Positions 15,007 to 22,948 are shown, numbered from the stretch's first letter. The stretch: DNA of 27,061 bases from Candidatus Nanohaloarchaea archaeon (GCA_030636615.1 DAOVWP010000002.1:1-27061), one strand, 5' to 3'. Numbers and translations are program-made. Notes: generated by a model from the letters alone, not told the origin.

Positions 15007-15431
15007 TTGCAATCATAAGAATTAGAGGAACAATAGGTATTAGGAAAGACATAAAAGAGACTCTGGCATACTTAAAACTAAACAAGCCAAATCACTGTGT
15101 CATTGTTCCAGAAAACGAGATATACTTAGGCATGATCAAAAAAGTAAAAGATTATATTGCATACGGAAAGATTGATGATAAAACACTAAAAGCCATGATC
15201 GAGACAAGAGGAAAATATTCATTCAGTAAACCTGTTGAAAAAAAAGATGTAGAGAAAGTACTGAAACTTGTAAAAGAAGGAAAAATCAAAGAATCAAAAA
15301 TAAAAAACCTTTTCATGCTTCAGCCACCAAAAAAAGGATTTAAAAGAAGCACAAAAAAAGGATTCAATCAAAAAGGTATCCTTGGCGACAACAAAGAAAA
15401 GATTAATGATCTGCTCAGCAGAATGTTATAA
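15003..15431 (+). CDS. rpl30: Large ribosomal subunit protein uL30
   Basis: The 142-aa archaeal uL30 begins IAIIRIRGTIGIRKDIKETLAYLKLNKPNHCVIV and includes YLGMIKKVKDYIAYGKIDDKTL and the basic FMLQPPKKGFKRSTKKGF element typical of the long archaeal form (bacterial uL30 is about 60 aa). It shares ATGA with the rps5 stop, so the two are probably coupled. Confidence 0.96.
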   Translation: MIAIIRIRGTIGIRKDIKETLAYLKLNKPNHCVIVPENEIYLGMIKKVKDYIAYGKIDDKTLKAMIETRGKYSFSKPVEKKDVEKVLKLVKEGKIKESKIKNLFMLQPPKKGFKRSTKKGFNQKGILGDNKEKINDLLSRML

Positions 15432-15444
15432 ATAGGTGTTATCC

Positions 15445-15963
15445 ATGACAGTCAACATGAAAAGTAAAGTAAGAAAACTCCGCGGAAGCAGAACACATGG
15501 CTGGGGTAGCCCAAAAAAACACAGAGGTTCAGGATCAAGAGGAGGAAGAGGAATGGCCGGTTCCGGTAAAAAAGGTCAACAAAAAGTTATCAAACTCCGC
15601 AAACTTGGACTATTTAAATTGGGTAAGACACAATTCAAAAGGCCGCTAAAAACAATCACTAATGATGTTATTATCAACCTGTCACAAATAACTGCAAAAC
15701 TAGACATTTTCACAAAAGAAGGTATAGCTACCAAAGAAAAAGAGTCATACAAAATAGATTTGACAAAGACACAATACACAAAAGTTCTCGGTACAGGATC
15801 ACTCAGCCACAAACTAAAAATAAAAGCTGCAAAATTCTCTGAAAAAGCTGTAGAAAAAATAAAAGCAGCTGGAGGAGATATTGAAACCTTTGCTACAGAA
15901 AGTAAAGATAACAAAGAAAAAACTAACAAAGAAACACCTGTCAAAACAGAACAAAAATCCTGA
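15445..15963 (+). CDS. rpl15: Large ribosomal subunit protein uL15
   Basis: The 172-aa protein has the archaeal uL15 start KVRKLRGSRTHGWGSPKKHRGSGSRGGRGMAGSGKKGQQK, a glycine-rich extended arm reaching into 23S rRNA, then a globular C-terminal part with TKVLGTGSLSHKLKIKAAKFSEKAVEKIKAAGG. It ends with about 20 charged residues, a mild version of the tails on uS3 and eL32. ATG 15445 follows AGGTG by 6 nt; the GTG at 15436 is part of that site. Confidence 0.95.
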   Translation: MTVNMKSKVRKLRGSRTHGWGSPKKHRGSGSRGGRGMAGSGKKGQQKVIKLRKLGLFKLGKTQFKRPLKTITNDVIINLSQITAKLDIFTKEGIATKEKESYKIDLTKTQYTKVLGTGSLSHKLKIKAAKFSEKAVEKIKAAGGDIETFATESKDNKEKTNKETPVKTEQKS

Positions 15964-15982
15964 ATTTTAAAGGTGGATATCT

Positions 15983-17509
15983 GTGAGTTATGAAGAACTT
16001 TTACAAAAGATACCAAGCATAGCAGCACCTAAAACAAAACTTACTTTCAAGGACAAGCTCAAGTGGACTGGTCTGATACTTCTCATATATTTTATATTAT
16101 CAAACATCATAGTCTGGGGAATTGACCCTACAGCAACCACACGATTTGAACAACTCGAAGCAATCATGGGTGCAAGCTTCGGATCAATCATAACTCTTGG
16201 TATTGGTCCAATCGTCACAGCAAGTATATTTCTACAACTTCTTGTAGGATCAGGAATTCTGGGATGGGATACATCTACACCAAAAGGAAGACTAATGTTT
16301 TCAGGTACACAGAAACTACTTACAATAGCGCTTTCAATTGTAGAAGCAATCGCATATGTTATATTAGGCGCAATTACACCGCTTCAGTTCACCCCGTTCT
16401 TTATAGGCATCGTAGTGACACAGATTGCTCTTGGAGGAATAATGATTGTCCTGATGGACGAGATATCCACAAAATATGGTATCGGCTCAGGAGTAAGTCT
16501 TTTCATAGCAGCAGGAATCAGCAAAGCAATAATTATCAAGCTTCTCAATCCGCTTACAGCAACAGGAGACATCCCTTCATCAGGAATTGCCCCAGCAGGG
16601 ATTTTACCAAACTTTATCTCTACAATGATGTCAGGTATTCCGGATTTCACTCTATTATGGCCAATAATCCCTACCTTAATAGTACTGGCAATAGTTATCT
16701 ACGCGGAATCAATGAAAGTAGAGATCCCTCTATCTTTTGGATCAGTCAGAGGCTTTGGAAGAAAATGGCCCCTAAAATTCATATACGCCAATGTTATCCC
16801 GGTCATATTCATTTCTGCAATACTTATAAACCTACAGGTATGGGGTAAACTACTATCAGATAAAGGTATTCATTTATTAGGAACATTTACAGCCGATCAG
16901 GCAACAGGAGGTCTTGCATATTACCTTACTGCACCAAAATCACCACAGCTTCAGGTATTCCTCATGATTTTAAGCACAATCATTTTAATCGGAACTTATG
17001 TATCTTACAAACTATACAGAGAAAAGATGAAACAGATTGTAATCGCCTCAGCAGTTATTGGATTCATCAGCGCAATCCTAATCTCACAGGCATCAATATC
17101 CCAGATATCTATGGGTCTTCCATCAATTACTGATTTCACAAGACTAATCACATATACAATCGCAATGATTATAGGTAGTGCCGTGTTCTCAGTATTCTGG
17201 GTACAGACTTCAGGCATGGACGCAGGAAAAGTCGCGGAACAGATTCAAAATAGCGGGATGCAGATTCCTGGATTCAGAAGAGACATAAGAATAATCGAAA
17301 GACTACTGGAAAGATACATACCAAACCTTGCAATCCTCGGAGGAATGTTTGTCGGATTCCTTGCGGCATTCACTGATGTAATCAGTGCCCTCGCAGGCGG
17401 CACAAGTCTCCTCCTTACAGCAATGATATTATACCAGTTTTACGAAACAATAGCCAGAGAAAACCTTGAAGAGATGTATCCTGGCCTAAGCAAATACATA
17501 AAAAAATAA
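15983..17509 (+). CDS. secY: Preprotein translocase subunit SecY (Sec61-alpha)
   Basis: SecY forms the protein-conducting channel. The 508-aa product has about ten hydrophobic segments, from LKWTGLILLIYFILSNIIVWGI (about 28-49) to LAGGTSLLLTAMILYQFYE near the end. The plug region follows TM1 (TTRFEQLEAIMGASFGSIITLGIGPIV). IPLSFGSVRGFGRKWPLKFIYANVIPVIF and the cytosolic loop DAGKVAEQIQNSGMQIPGFR are typical. The start is GTG 15983 with AGGTGG upstream. It follows rpl15 by 19 nt, as in most archaea. The adk gene that often comes next is missing. Confidence 0.96.
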   Translation: MSYEELLQKIPSIAAPKTKLTFKDKLKWTGLILLIYFILSNIIVWGIDPTATTRFEQLEAIMGASFGSIITLGIGPIVTASIFLQLLVGSGILGWDTSTPKGRLMFSGTQKLLTIALSIVEAIAYVILGAITPLQFTPFFIGIVVTQIALGGIMIVLMDEISTKYGIGSGVSLFIAAGISKAIIIKLLNPLTATGDIPSSGIAPAGILPNFISTMMSGIPDFTLLWPIIPTLIVLAIVIYAESMKVEIPLSFGSVRGFGRKWPLKFIYANVIPVIFISAILINLQVWGKLLSDKGIHLLGTFTADQATGGLAYYLTAPKSPQLQVFLMILSTIILIGTYVSYKLYREKMKQIVIASAVIGFISAILISQASISQISMGLPSITDFTRLITYTIAMIIGSAVFSVFWVQTSGMDAGKVAEQIQNSGMQIPGFRRDIRIIERLLERYIPNLAILGGMFVGFLAAFTDVISALAGGTSLLLTAMILYQFYETIARENLEEMYPGLSKYIKK

Positions 17510-17524
17510 TTGGATGAACTTAAG

Positions 17525-18220
17525 ATGATAGAAATAATCAACAACACATTAGACCTTGTATTTGCTCCAATCCTTGCTCTAAACCCAATATTCTCAATTC
17601 TGATACTGACAATACTAATGTCTCTGATATTCACAATCAGCAACAAGATGTTTATAAATCAGGCAATCCTCAAGCAGATCAAAAAAGAATCAAAAGAAGT
17701 TCAGGAAAAGATAAAAATAGCAAGAAAAAATAACAATGAAAAAAAGATTAATAAACTCATGAAAAAAACCATGGAACTCAGCAACAAACAGATGAAAATG
17801 ACATTAAAACCAATGCTTATAACCATGCCGATAATTCTCTTAGTATTCGCATGGATACCAACCAATTATGGTAATATTGCAGCGCCACTGGAAAATAATA
17901 CAGCTGAATTTGAAATAGACAACATAACATACAACCTGACAGCATTAGAATACAACAACGAAAACATACCGATTAATTTCAAAGACTCTCTTAACAACAC
18001 CAAAATCAACTTGTATGACTCAATAGATATTGATGACAGAGAATTCATATTATTATATGACAAAAAAGATGAAAAAGAGACTCTTACACTTGAATACCTC
18101 AAAATAGACCTGCCTTTCCCATTACCAATTGCTGGAGACAGCGTTGGATGGCTTGGGTTTTACATATTAATTTCCTTGCCTGCTACCACAATCTTAAGAA
18201 TAATCTTAGGAGTTGAATAA
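17525..18220 (+). CDS. DUF106 membrane protein, archaeal Oxa1/YidC-type insertase
   Basis: Archaeal DUF106 proteins are Oxa1/EMC3-like membrane insertases. In the 231-aa product, TM1 spans about 22-42, a charged coiled-coil-like hairpin about 45-92 (NNNEKKINKLMKKTMELSNKQMKM), TM2 about 96-113 with LKPMLITMPIILLVFAWIP, and TM3 about 207-229. Between TM2 and TM3 lies an unusually long polar segment of about 90 residues with several N-x-T sequons. I start it at ATG 17525 after GGATGAACTTA; the TTG at 17510 is less likely. Its place just after secY fits a cotranslocation role. The stop overlaps the cbf5 start (TAATG). Confidence 0.88.
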   Translation: MIEIINNTLDLVFAPILALNPIFSILILTILMSLIFTISNKMFINQAILKQIKKESKEVQEKIKIARKNNNEKKINKLMKKTMELSNKQMKMTLKPMLITMPIILLVFAWIPTNYGNIAAPLENNTAEFEIDNITYNLTALEYNNENIPINFKDSLNNTKINLYDSIDIDDREFILLYDKKDEKETLTLEYLKIDLPFPLPIAGDSVGWLGFYILISLPATTILRIILGVE

Positions 18221-19221
18221 TGACAAATCATACATTTAGCGGAGATGACCTTCTCACAAAACACGAACAGCAAACAGATCATATTCTTGGACATGACCCA
18301 CAAAACCGACCAATAAAAGAACTTCTTGAAAACGGTCTTATTCTTCTTGACAAACCAAAAGGACCTACATGTAACGAGATAGATACAATTATAAAAAACA
18401 TGCTTAACCTAAACAAAGCAGGACACTCCGGTACCCTTGATCCAAATGTAAGTGGAGTACTGCCAATTCTTCTATCAAATGCCACAAAAATTGCCCCTGC
18501 TCTCCAAAAACAGGACAAAGAATATGTAACAATACTTGAACTTCACTCAGACCTGGATCATAAAACAATCAAAGATACTATATATTCATTCATAGGAGAC
18601 ATAGAACAGATGCCTCCTGTAAAATCAGCAGTAAAAAGACAACTGCGAAGCAGAAACATATCTAACATAGAAATACTTGAGATAAAAGATAGGCATGTAC
18701 TATTCACTACTAATGTAGAGGCAGGCACATATATCAGGACTTTGTGTAAGGATATTGGTAAAAAACTAAAAACAAAAGCGCATATGCACAGCTTAAGAAG
18801 AACAAGATCCGGCCCGTTCACAGAACAAAACCTTTCAACTCTTCATGACATAAAAGACGCAATTGAACTTTACAAAGAAAAAGGAGATGAAAGCGAGCTG
18901 AGAAAACACATATATCCGGTAGAAAAAGGAACACAACATCTGAAAAAGATAATAGTTAAAGATTCATGCATTGCATCACTTCTGCACGGCGCACCGCTCC
19001 ATATTCAGGGAATATCAAAATACAGCAAAAAGATTAAGAAAAAAACCTTGGTAGCAATACTAAGCCAGAGAGGAGAACTAATTGCTATTTCAGAAAGCCA
19101 GCTAAAAACAGATGACATCAGAACAAGGAACAAAGGTATTGCAGTAAAAACAAAAAGAATAATTATGTCGCAAGACACATATCCAATCAACTGGAAGACA
19201 ACTGAAGAGGAAAAACAATAA
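18220..19221 (+). CDS. cbf5: tRNA/rRNA pseudouridine synthase Cbf5 (TruB family, H/ACA catalytic subunit)
   Basis: The 333-aa protein has the archaeal N-terminal lead RPIKELLENGLILLDKPKGPT (about 30-50), the catalytic loop GHSGTLDPNVSGVLPI with D74 as nucleophile, QMPPVKSAVKR, VEAGTYIRTLCKDIG and LRRTRSGPFTE, then a C-terminal PUA domain (about 240-320) with LLHGAPLHIQGI and LVAILSQRGELIAI. With Nop10, Gar1 and L7Ae it makes guide-directed pseudouridine and can act guide-free on tRNA U55. Start ATG 18220 overlaps the previous stop. Closing the secY-DUF106 run with cbf5 follows archaeal order, but genes usually between them are absent. Confidence 0.96.
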   Translation: MTNHTFSGDDLLTKHEQQTDHILGHDPQNRPIKELLENGLILLDKPKGPTCNEIDTIIKNMLNLNKAGHSGTLDPNVSGVLPILLSNATKIAPALQKQDKEYVTILELHSDLDHKTIKDTIYSFIGDIEQMPPVKSAVKRQLRSRNISNIEILEIKDRHVLFTTNVEAGTYIRTLCKDIGKKLKTKAHMHSLRRTRSGPFTEQNLSTLHDIKDAIELYKEKGDESELRKHIYPVEKGTQHLKKIIVKDSCIASLLHGAPLHIQGISKYSKKIKKKTLVAILSQRGELIAISESQLKTDDIRTRNKGIAVKTKRIIMSQDTYPINWKTTEEEKQ

Positions 19222-19259
19222 AAGACAGTAAAATAAATAAAAACTAGGTGGATGTTGAT

Positions 19260-19463
19260 ATGCCAATTAAAAAAAATCTTCTTAGCATTCTCATATGTCC
19301 AAAATGTAGGGGAAAATTAAAAAAAGAATCAGCATTTCTTATATGTGAAAAATGCAGTCTTGCTTATCCGGTGATAGGAGATATCCCGAATATGTTGATT
19401 GATGAAGCTTGGCCACTGTCAAAAGCAAAAAACTCAGGATTTTCACACAATCTTAAGCTATAA
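19260..19463 (+). CDS. UPF0434/Trm112-like zinc-ribbon protein
   Basis: The 67-aa protein has L-L-S-I-L-I-C-P-K-C, then C-E-K-C about 17 residues later, followed by LAYPVIGDIPNMLIDEA, the UPF0434/Trm112 signature. Full-length Trm112 is an activating partner of RNA and protein methyltransferases. This short form lacks the extra helical part and resembles bacterial YcaR. The start is ATG 19260 with AGGTGGATG upstream; the GTG at 19248 belongs to that site. It is the last gene of the S10/spc run. The partner, if any, cannot be read from the window. Confidence 0.85.
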   Translation: MPIKKNLLSILICPKCRGKLKKESAFLICEKCSLAYPVIGDIPNMLIDEAWPLSKAKNSGFSHNLKL

Positions 19464-19522
19464 ATATATAAAATTTCTTTATACACACATGAATATAACT
19501 CAAATATAACATCTAAAGGTAT

Positions 19523-19606
19523 GGCGAGGTCGCATAATCTGGTAGTGCGCTGGACTTGAGATCCAGTGTTCTTCGGGACATGCAGGTTCAAATCCTGCCC
19601 TCGTCG
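19523..19606 (+). tRNA. tRNA-Ser (anticodon TGA)
   Basis: The acceptor is GGCGAGG (19523-19529) with CCTCGTC (19599-19605), identical to the other tRNA-Ser, with discriminator G19606. The anticodon stem CTGGA/TCCAG encloses CTTGAGA, giving TGA at 19557-19559 (codon UCA). The variable arm TGTTC-TTCG-GGACA (19567-19580) carries a UUCG tetraloop. The T arm is GCAGG-TTCAAAT-CCTGC. CCA is not encoded and no intron is seen. AT-rich sequence around 19487-19499 may hold the promoter. Confidence 0.96.
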
Positions 19607-19660
19607 TCTTTGAACCAATTAAACCAACGACGAGACCTCCGGTCCTCGTCGCTCTTTAAT
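19607..19660 (+). repeat. Acceptor-stem-like hairpin repeat after tRNA-Ser(TGA)
   Basis: This is the same unit as behind tRNA-Ser(GGA). The spacer contains TTTGAACCAATT, then the hairpin ACGACGAGACC (about 19627-19637), a short loop, and GGTCCTCGTCG (19641-19651) with one bulged C, followed by CTCTTTAA. The right arm CCTCGTCG lies exactly 45 nt after the identical 3' end of the tRNA, matching the period at the first locus. Confidence 0.9.
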
Positions 19661-19693
19661 TAATTGTGTCTGAGCATTAAGCGAAGACGCACT

Positions 19694-19723
19694 GACGATC
19701 GACCTGTCAGCAGGTCGTCTTTT
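19694..19723 (+). terminator. Second hairpin with T-run downstream of tRNA-Ser(TGA)
   Basis: CGACCTG (19700-19706) and CAGGTCG (19711-19717) form a perfect 7-bp stem around TCAG. Alternatively GACGA...TCGTC extends the pairing with an internal loop. Four T follow, then AACC. The architecture (GACGA/TCGTC arms, T-run, TTAACC) resembles the tRNA-linked repeats although the stem differs. It may terminate the tRNA transcript before dph2. Confidence 0.55.
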
Positions 19724-19756
19724 AACCTTTTTAACTAATCAGGTGTAAATCTAATC

Positions 19757-20716
19757 ATGTTTAATCTATCAGCCAAGGACTATAATAAAATTGTAAAATT
19801 TATCAAAAAAAACAATATACAAATTCTTGCAATCCAGGCACCGGAAGGTCTAAAAACATCAATTCAGGAAATTGAACTCAAGATCCGCTCAAACAATAAC
19901 ATTCTCACAGCAATATACATCGAACCATGCTATGGCGCATGCGACATCCCAGACCTTAATCTGAAAGAGCTGGGATTTCAGGGAATAGTACATATTGGTC
20001 ACTCACAATACATAAACAGCACAGAGATTCCAACACTCTACATAGAACTATACCTTGAAAACAACTTTGAACCAACATTAAAATCATCACTAAATATCTT
20101 TAAACCATACAAAAACATAGGCCTGATCACAACAATCCAATACATAAAACATCTTGATGCAATAGAAAAAACACTTAACAGCAATGGAATAAAAACACAC
20201 ATAGGAAAACCAAAAATAGCAAAACAAGATGGCCAGATCCTTGGATGCGACCAATCTGTAGCAATAGTAATAAAAGATAAAGTAGATGCATATCTTTACA
20301 TCGGCACAGGAAGATTCCACCCATTAGGTGTCGCAAAAGCAACAGGGAGACCAGTCCTGCTTCTCAATCCGGAAAATACAAAAATAGAAGAAATAGATAA
20401 AACTGAACTAGATAAAGAAGAAAAGAAAACTGCTATAAAAATCTCAAAGTTCAATGATGCAATAAGAATCGGTCTTCTTGTAACCACCAAAAAAGGTCAG
20501 GCAAACAGAAATTACATAGAAATAAAAGAAAAACTCGAGAAAATAGGAAAAGAAGTCTATATCCTTATTGCAGACAACATATCACCAGAAAAGATCGAAG
20601 GTCTCAAACTTGACTTTTTGATAAATACTGCCTGTCCAAGAATCGAAGAAGACACAATTTACAGCCAACCGCTGATCAACTGGGACAAAATTATAACAGA
20701 AGACCTAATTAGTTAA
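19757..20716 (+). CDS. dph2: Diphthamide biosynthesis enzyme Dph2
   Basis: Dph2 is a radical enzyme that uses a [4Fe-4S] cluster and SAM to transfer a 3-amino-3-carboxypropyl group to a histidine of EF-2, the first diphthamide step. The 319-aa product has the three cluster cysteines in the right places: C62 in CYGACD, C164 in LGCD and C293 in NTACPRIEED. IQAPEGLKT, VHIGHSQY and YIGTGRFHPLG are also typical. AGGTG lies about 12 nt before the ATG. It stands alone between the tRNA repeat region and rpoL. Confidence 0.94.
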   Translation: MFNLSAKDYNKIVKFIKKNNIQILAIQAPEGLKTSIQEIELKIRSNNNILTAIYIEPCYGACDIPDLNLKELGFQGIVHIGHSQYINSTEIPTLYIELYLENNFEPTLKSSLNIFKPYKNIGLITTIQYIKHLDAIEKTLNSNGIKTHIGKPKIAKQDGQILGCDQSVAIVIKDKVDAYLYIGTGRFHPLGVAKATGRPVLLLNPENTKIEEIDKTELDKEEKKTAIKISKFNDAIRIGLLVTTKKGQANRNYIEIKEKLEKIGKEVYILIADNISPEKIEGLKLDFLINTACPRIEEDTIYSQPLINWDKIITEDLIS

Positions 20717-20756
20717 TTTTTTAAAGATATAACATAAAGAATTAACAGAATCAGCA

Positions 20757-20774
20757 TAGATATATATATAATTC
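20757..20774 (+). promoter_or_regulatory. Putative TATA region for rpoL
   Basis: An alternating TA tract lies 40-55 nt before the rpoL ATG. Initiation about 25 nt downstream would give a short leader with GTGAGA. The tract is so simple that it could also be chance AT-rich sequence. Confidence 0.4.
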
Positions 20775-20812
20775 ATACAATCATAATAAATATTACAAGA
20801 ACTGTGAGAAAA

Positions 20813-21085
20813 ATGAAAGTTACAATAAAAGACATAGATAAAGAGACAATTGAAGTCGAAATAGAAGGAGCAAAACACACTTTACCAAATCTTATTAGAA
20901 ATGAGCTCTGGAACGATTCAACAGTAATATTCTCAGCATACAACAAGGAACACCCTTATGTAGGTCATCCTAAACTCATAATAAAAGCAAAAAATCCAAA
21001 AAAATCACTTTCTGAAGCAATAAAAAGATCAAAAAAGATTTTCGAAGATATTGAAAAAGAGATTAAAAAATCAGTCAAAGACTAA
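20813..21085 (+). CDS. rpoL: DNA-directed RNA polymerase subunit L (Rpo11)
   Basis: The 90-aa protein matches archaeal RpoL, the Rpb11/alpha-like assembly subunit that pairs with subunit D. It shows HTLPNLIRNELWNDSTVIFSAYNKEHPYVGHPKLIIKA, the conserved family core, and a long C-terminal amphipathic helix (SLSEAIKRSKKIFEDIEKEIKKS). I start it at ATG 20813, 6 nt after GTGA; the GTG at 20804 is part of that site. It appears to be a single-gene unit. Confidence 0.95.
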   Translation: MKVTIKDIDKETIEVEIEGAKHTLPNLIRNELWNDSTVIFSAYNKEHPYVGHPKLIIKAKNPKKSLSEAIKRSKKIFEDIEKEIKKSVKD

Positions 21086-21226
21086 ATCTTTTAATGATCT
21101 ATTACTTTTTTAATTATAATTAGACCTCAGTCTACAACTTTAGTGCAATATTCTATAACGAAATTGAAAAATCTAAAGTCATGAATGGGCAAAATTATAA
21201 ATAATATACAATTTCTGTTAGTTAAT
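21086..21226 (+). promoter_or_regulatory. rpoL 3' region and promoter of the HD gene
   Basis: A T-run at about 21107-21112 could end the rpoL transcript. A 5-bp hairpin TAGAC-CTCA-GTCTA lies at 21121-21134. TTATAAATAATA (about 21194-21205) is a TATA-like element 25-30 nt before ATG 21227 and supports a leaderless start there. An in-frame ATG at 21185 lies upstream of this element. Confidence 0.5.
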
Positions 21227-21772
21227 ATGGATAGAATTCAAAAATCAAGAAAATTTGCAGAAGAATGTTTAAAAGGTACAGATCCAGCACATGGAATAAA
21301 ACATGCTGAAATTACTGCAAATTTCGCTAAACTCATTTCCAAAAAAGAAAATGCTAATACTGAATTATGTATTATTACAGCACTACTCCATGATATAGGG
21401 ATGAATAAAGAAAATAAATGGAAAAAAGAAACTGTTGAAGATAATCACGGAATTAATAGTGCTCAGAAAATCAAGCATTTTCTTTTATCATTAGGATTAT
21501 CCGATGAAGAAGTTAATAAAATTTGCGAAGCAATCTCACAACATTGTTTTCCAGATATTCAAACAAATCAAATTTCAAAGATTCTATGGGATGCTGATAA
21601 ATTAAATATGTTCTCAAAAGAGATGAAATCAAAATATGTTAAATATTGGAAAGATAAAGGTTGGAGCAATGAAAAGATTACTGAACAAATTAAAAAAGAA
21701 AGAGAATTCTATTTCAAAACATTCTATACAGAAATTGCCTGTAAATTTGCAAAAGAAAATTTACACATCTAA
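21227..21772 (+). CDS. HD-domain metal-dependent phosphohydrolase
   Basis: The 181-aa protein has the HD fold pattern: AHGIKHAEITANFA (H22 and H26), TALLHDIG with the HD pair (55-56), a further NHGINSAQ, SQHCFPD and WDADKLN, which give the H...HD...H...D metal set. Substrate cannot be told; relatives cleave nucleotides or signalling nucleotides. I prefer ATG 21227 over ATG 21185 because a TATA-like element sits 25-30 nt before it and the homologous region begins shortly after. Codons look more AT-ended than in neighbouring housekeeping genes, so recent acquisition is possible. It converges on ftsZ. Confidence 0.85.
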   Translation: MDRIQKSRKFAEECLKGTDPAHGIKHAEITANFAKLISKKENANTELCIITALLHDIGMNKENKWKKETVEDNHGINSAQKIKHFLLSLGLSDEEVNKICEAISQHCFPDIQTNQISKILWDADKLNMFSKEMKSKYVKYWKDKGWSNEKITEQIKKEREFYFKTFYTEIACKFAKENLHI

Positions 21773-21832
21773 ATTAAAATAAAAAGAAGAAAAAGAAGAA
21801 GAAAGAGATAAAATCCCTTCCAAACTCAAAAA
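21773..21832 (-). terminator. Convergent 3' region with pyrimidine-rich ftsZ tail
   Basis: The plus strand here is an almost pure purine run (A and G, 21778-21811). Read on the minus strand after the ftsZ stop it is T/C-rich with several short T runs, which fits archaeal termination. No hairpin is obvious. Confidence 0.45.
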
Positions 21833-22948
21833 TCAGTAAGCAACCCTTATTCCTAGTTCTTCATTAAAAGAACACTCTTCCTTCTTAGATTGCAAATCAT
21901 TCTGTCTTGGCGTCGAACTGCAACCACCAACCACATAAGGCGACTGAACACCAGTAATGATTGTAATTACCCTAATCTGACCTTCAAGGGAATCATCGAT
22001 CCTCGCACCCCATATTGTAGATGCTGAAGTATCCAGATGCTTCGACACGAAATCCCCAACTTCTGTAACCTCACCCAATTTCATATCAGGTCCACCGGTA
22101 ACATGCACAATAGCTCCTGTAGCGCCTTTGTAATCTACATCAAGTAATGGGTTTGACATTGCCTCTTCAACTGCTTCCCGCGCACGCGATGCAGATTTGG
22201 ATTCACCAATCCCAATCACCGCAACACCACCATTAGACATCACAGATTTAACATCAGCAAAATCCAGATTGACAATAGAAGGGGTAGATATTGTCTCAGT
22301 AATACCTTTAATCATTGTAACAATGATCTGATCAGCAACTTCAAACGCTTGTTGTAGTGATAATTCCCCAGCAACCTCAAGAAGCTTATCATTTTCAATA
22401 ACAATAGTAGTATCGCATCCATCTCTCAATTTATAAAGTCCTTCTTCTGCTTTTTTAAGTCTTCCACCCTCTATCCTGAAAGGCATAGTGACAACACCTA
22501 TAACTATTGTCTCAGGATTCAGAGTTTTTGAAAGCTTAGAAATGAATGGAGCAGAACCGGTTCCTGTACCTCCTCCCATTCCAGCTACTACAAACACTAA
22601 GTCATTCCCTTTTAAAACATCTTTTAAATCATTCATTGATTCTTGAGCAGCCTGTCTGCCTACATCAGGATATCCTCCTGCACCTAATCCTTTTGTAACA
22701 CTCTTACCCATAAGAATCCTATGATCTGCAGACACACTCAACAAATGCTGTTTATCAGTATTAACAGCAACTGTGGTCGCACCAGTTATTCCAAGTGACC
22801 TTAATCTATTAACAGCGTTATTACCCATACCACCTGCACCAACAACAACAATTCTTGCGTCATTCATATCAGCAAAGTTCGGGCTAGCAGTTCCCTGCGA
22901 TTCTGTACTCTGTTCATTACTTACCATATTACCTAGTGTATTACTCAT
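21833..22948 (-). CDS. ftsZ: Cell division GTPase FtsZ
   Basis: The 371-aa protein polymerises into the division ring. Visible are VVGAGGMGNNAVNRL (34-48), the tubulin signature GGGTGTG (125-131), PFRIEGGRLKKAEEG, and the T7 loop NLDFAD (227-232) with the catalytic aspartates. The first 28 residues are a polar, probably flexible N-terminus. The core is followed by a linker (about 343-362) and the conserved-looking tip EELGIRVAY, the place where archaeal FtsZ usually binds anchors such as SepF. The ATG at 22948 has AAGGGGATT upstream. It is divergent from gatC and its downstream neighbour HD converges on it. Confidence 0.97.
   Translation of the reverse strand: MSNTLGNMVSNEQSTESQGTASPNFADMNDARIVVVGAGGMGNNAVNRLRSLGITGATTVAVNTDKQHLLSVSADHRILMGKSVTKGLGAGGYPDVGRQAAQESMNDLKDVLKGNDLVFVVAGMGGGTGTGSAPFISKLSKTLNPETIVIGVVTMPFRIEGGRLKKAEEGLYKLRDGCDTTIVIENDKLLEVAGELSLQQAFEVADQIIVTMIKGITETISTPSIVNLDFADVKSVMSNGGVAVIGIGESKSASRAREAVEEAMSNPLLDVDYKGATGAIVHVTGGPDMKLGEVTEVGDFVSKHLDTSASTIWGARIDDSLEGQIRVITIITGVQSPYVVGGCSSTPRQNDLQSKKEECSFNEELGIRVAY

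Noticed and set aside
16264..16848. Alternative-frame open frame inside secY
   Set aside because: It lies wholly inside a clear secY gene and its translation shows no family features.
21185..21226. Upstream ATG of the HD gene as the true start
   Set aside because: It lies before the best TATA-like element, has no ribosome site, and adds residues without family resemblance.
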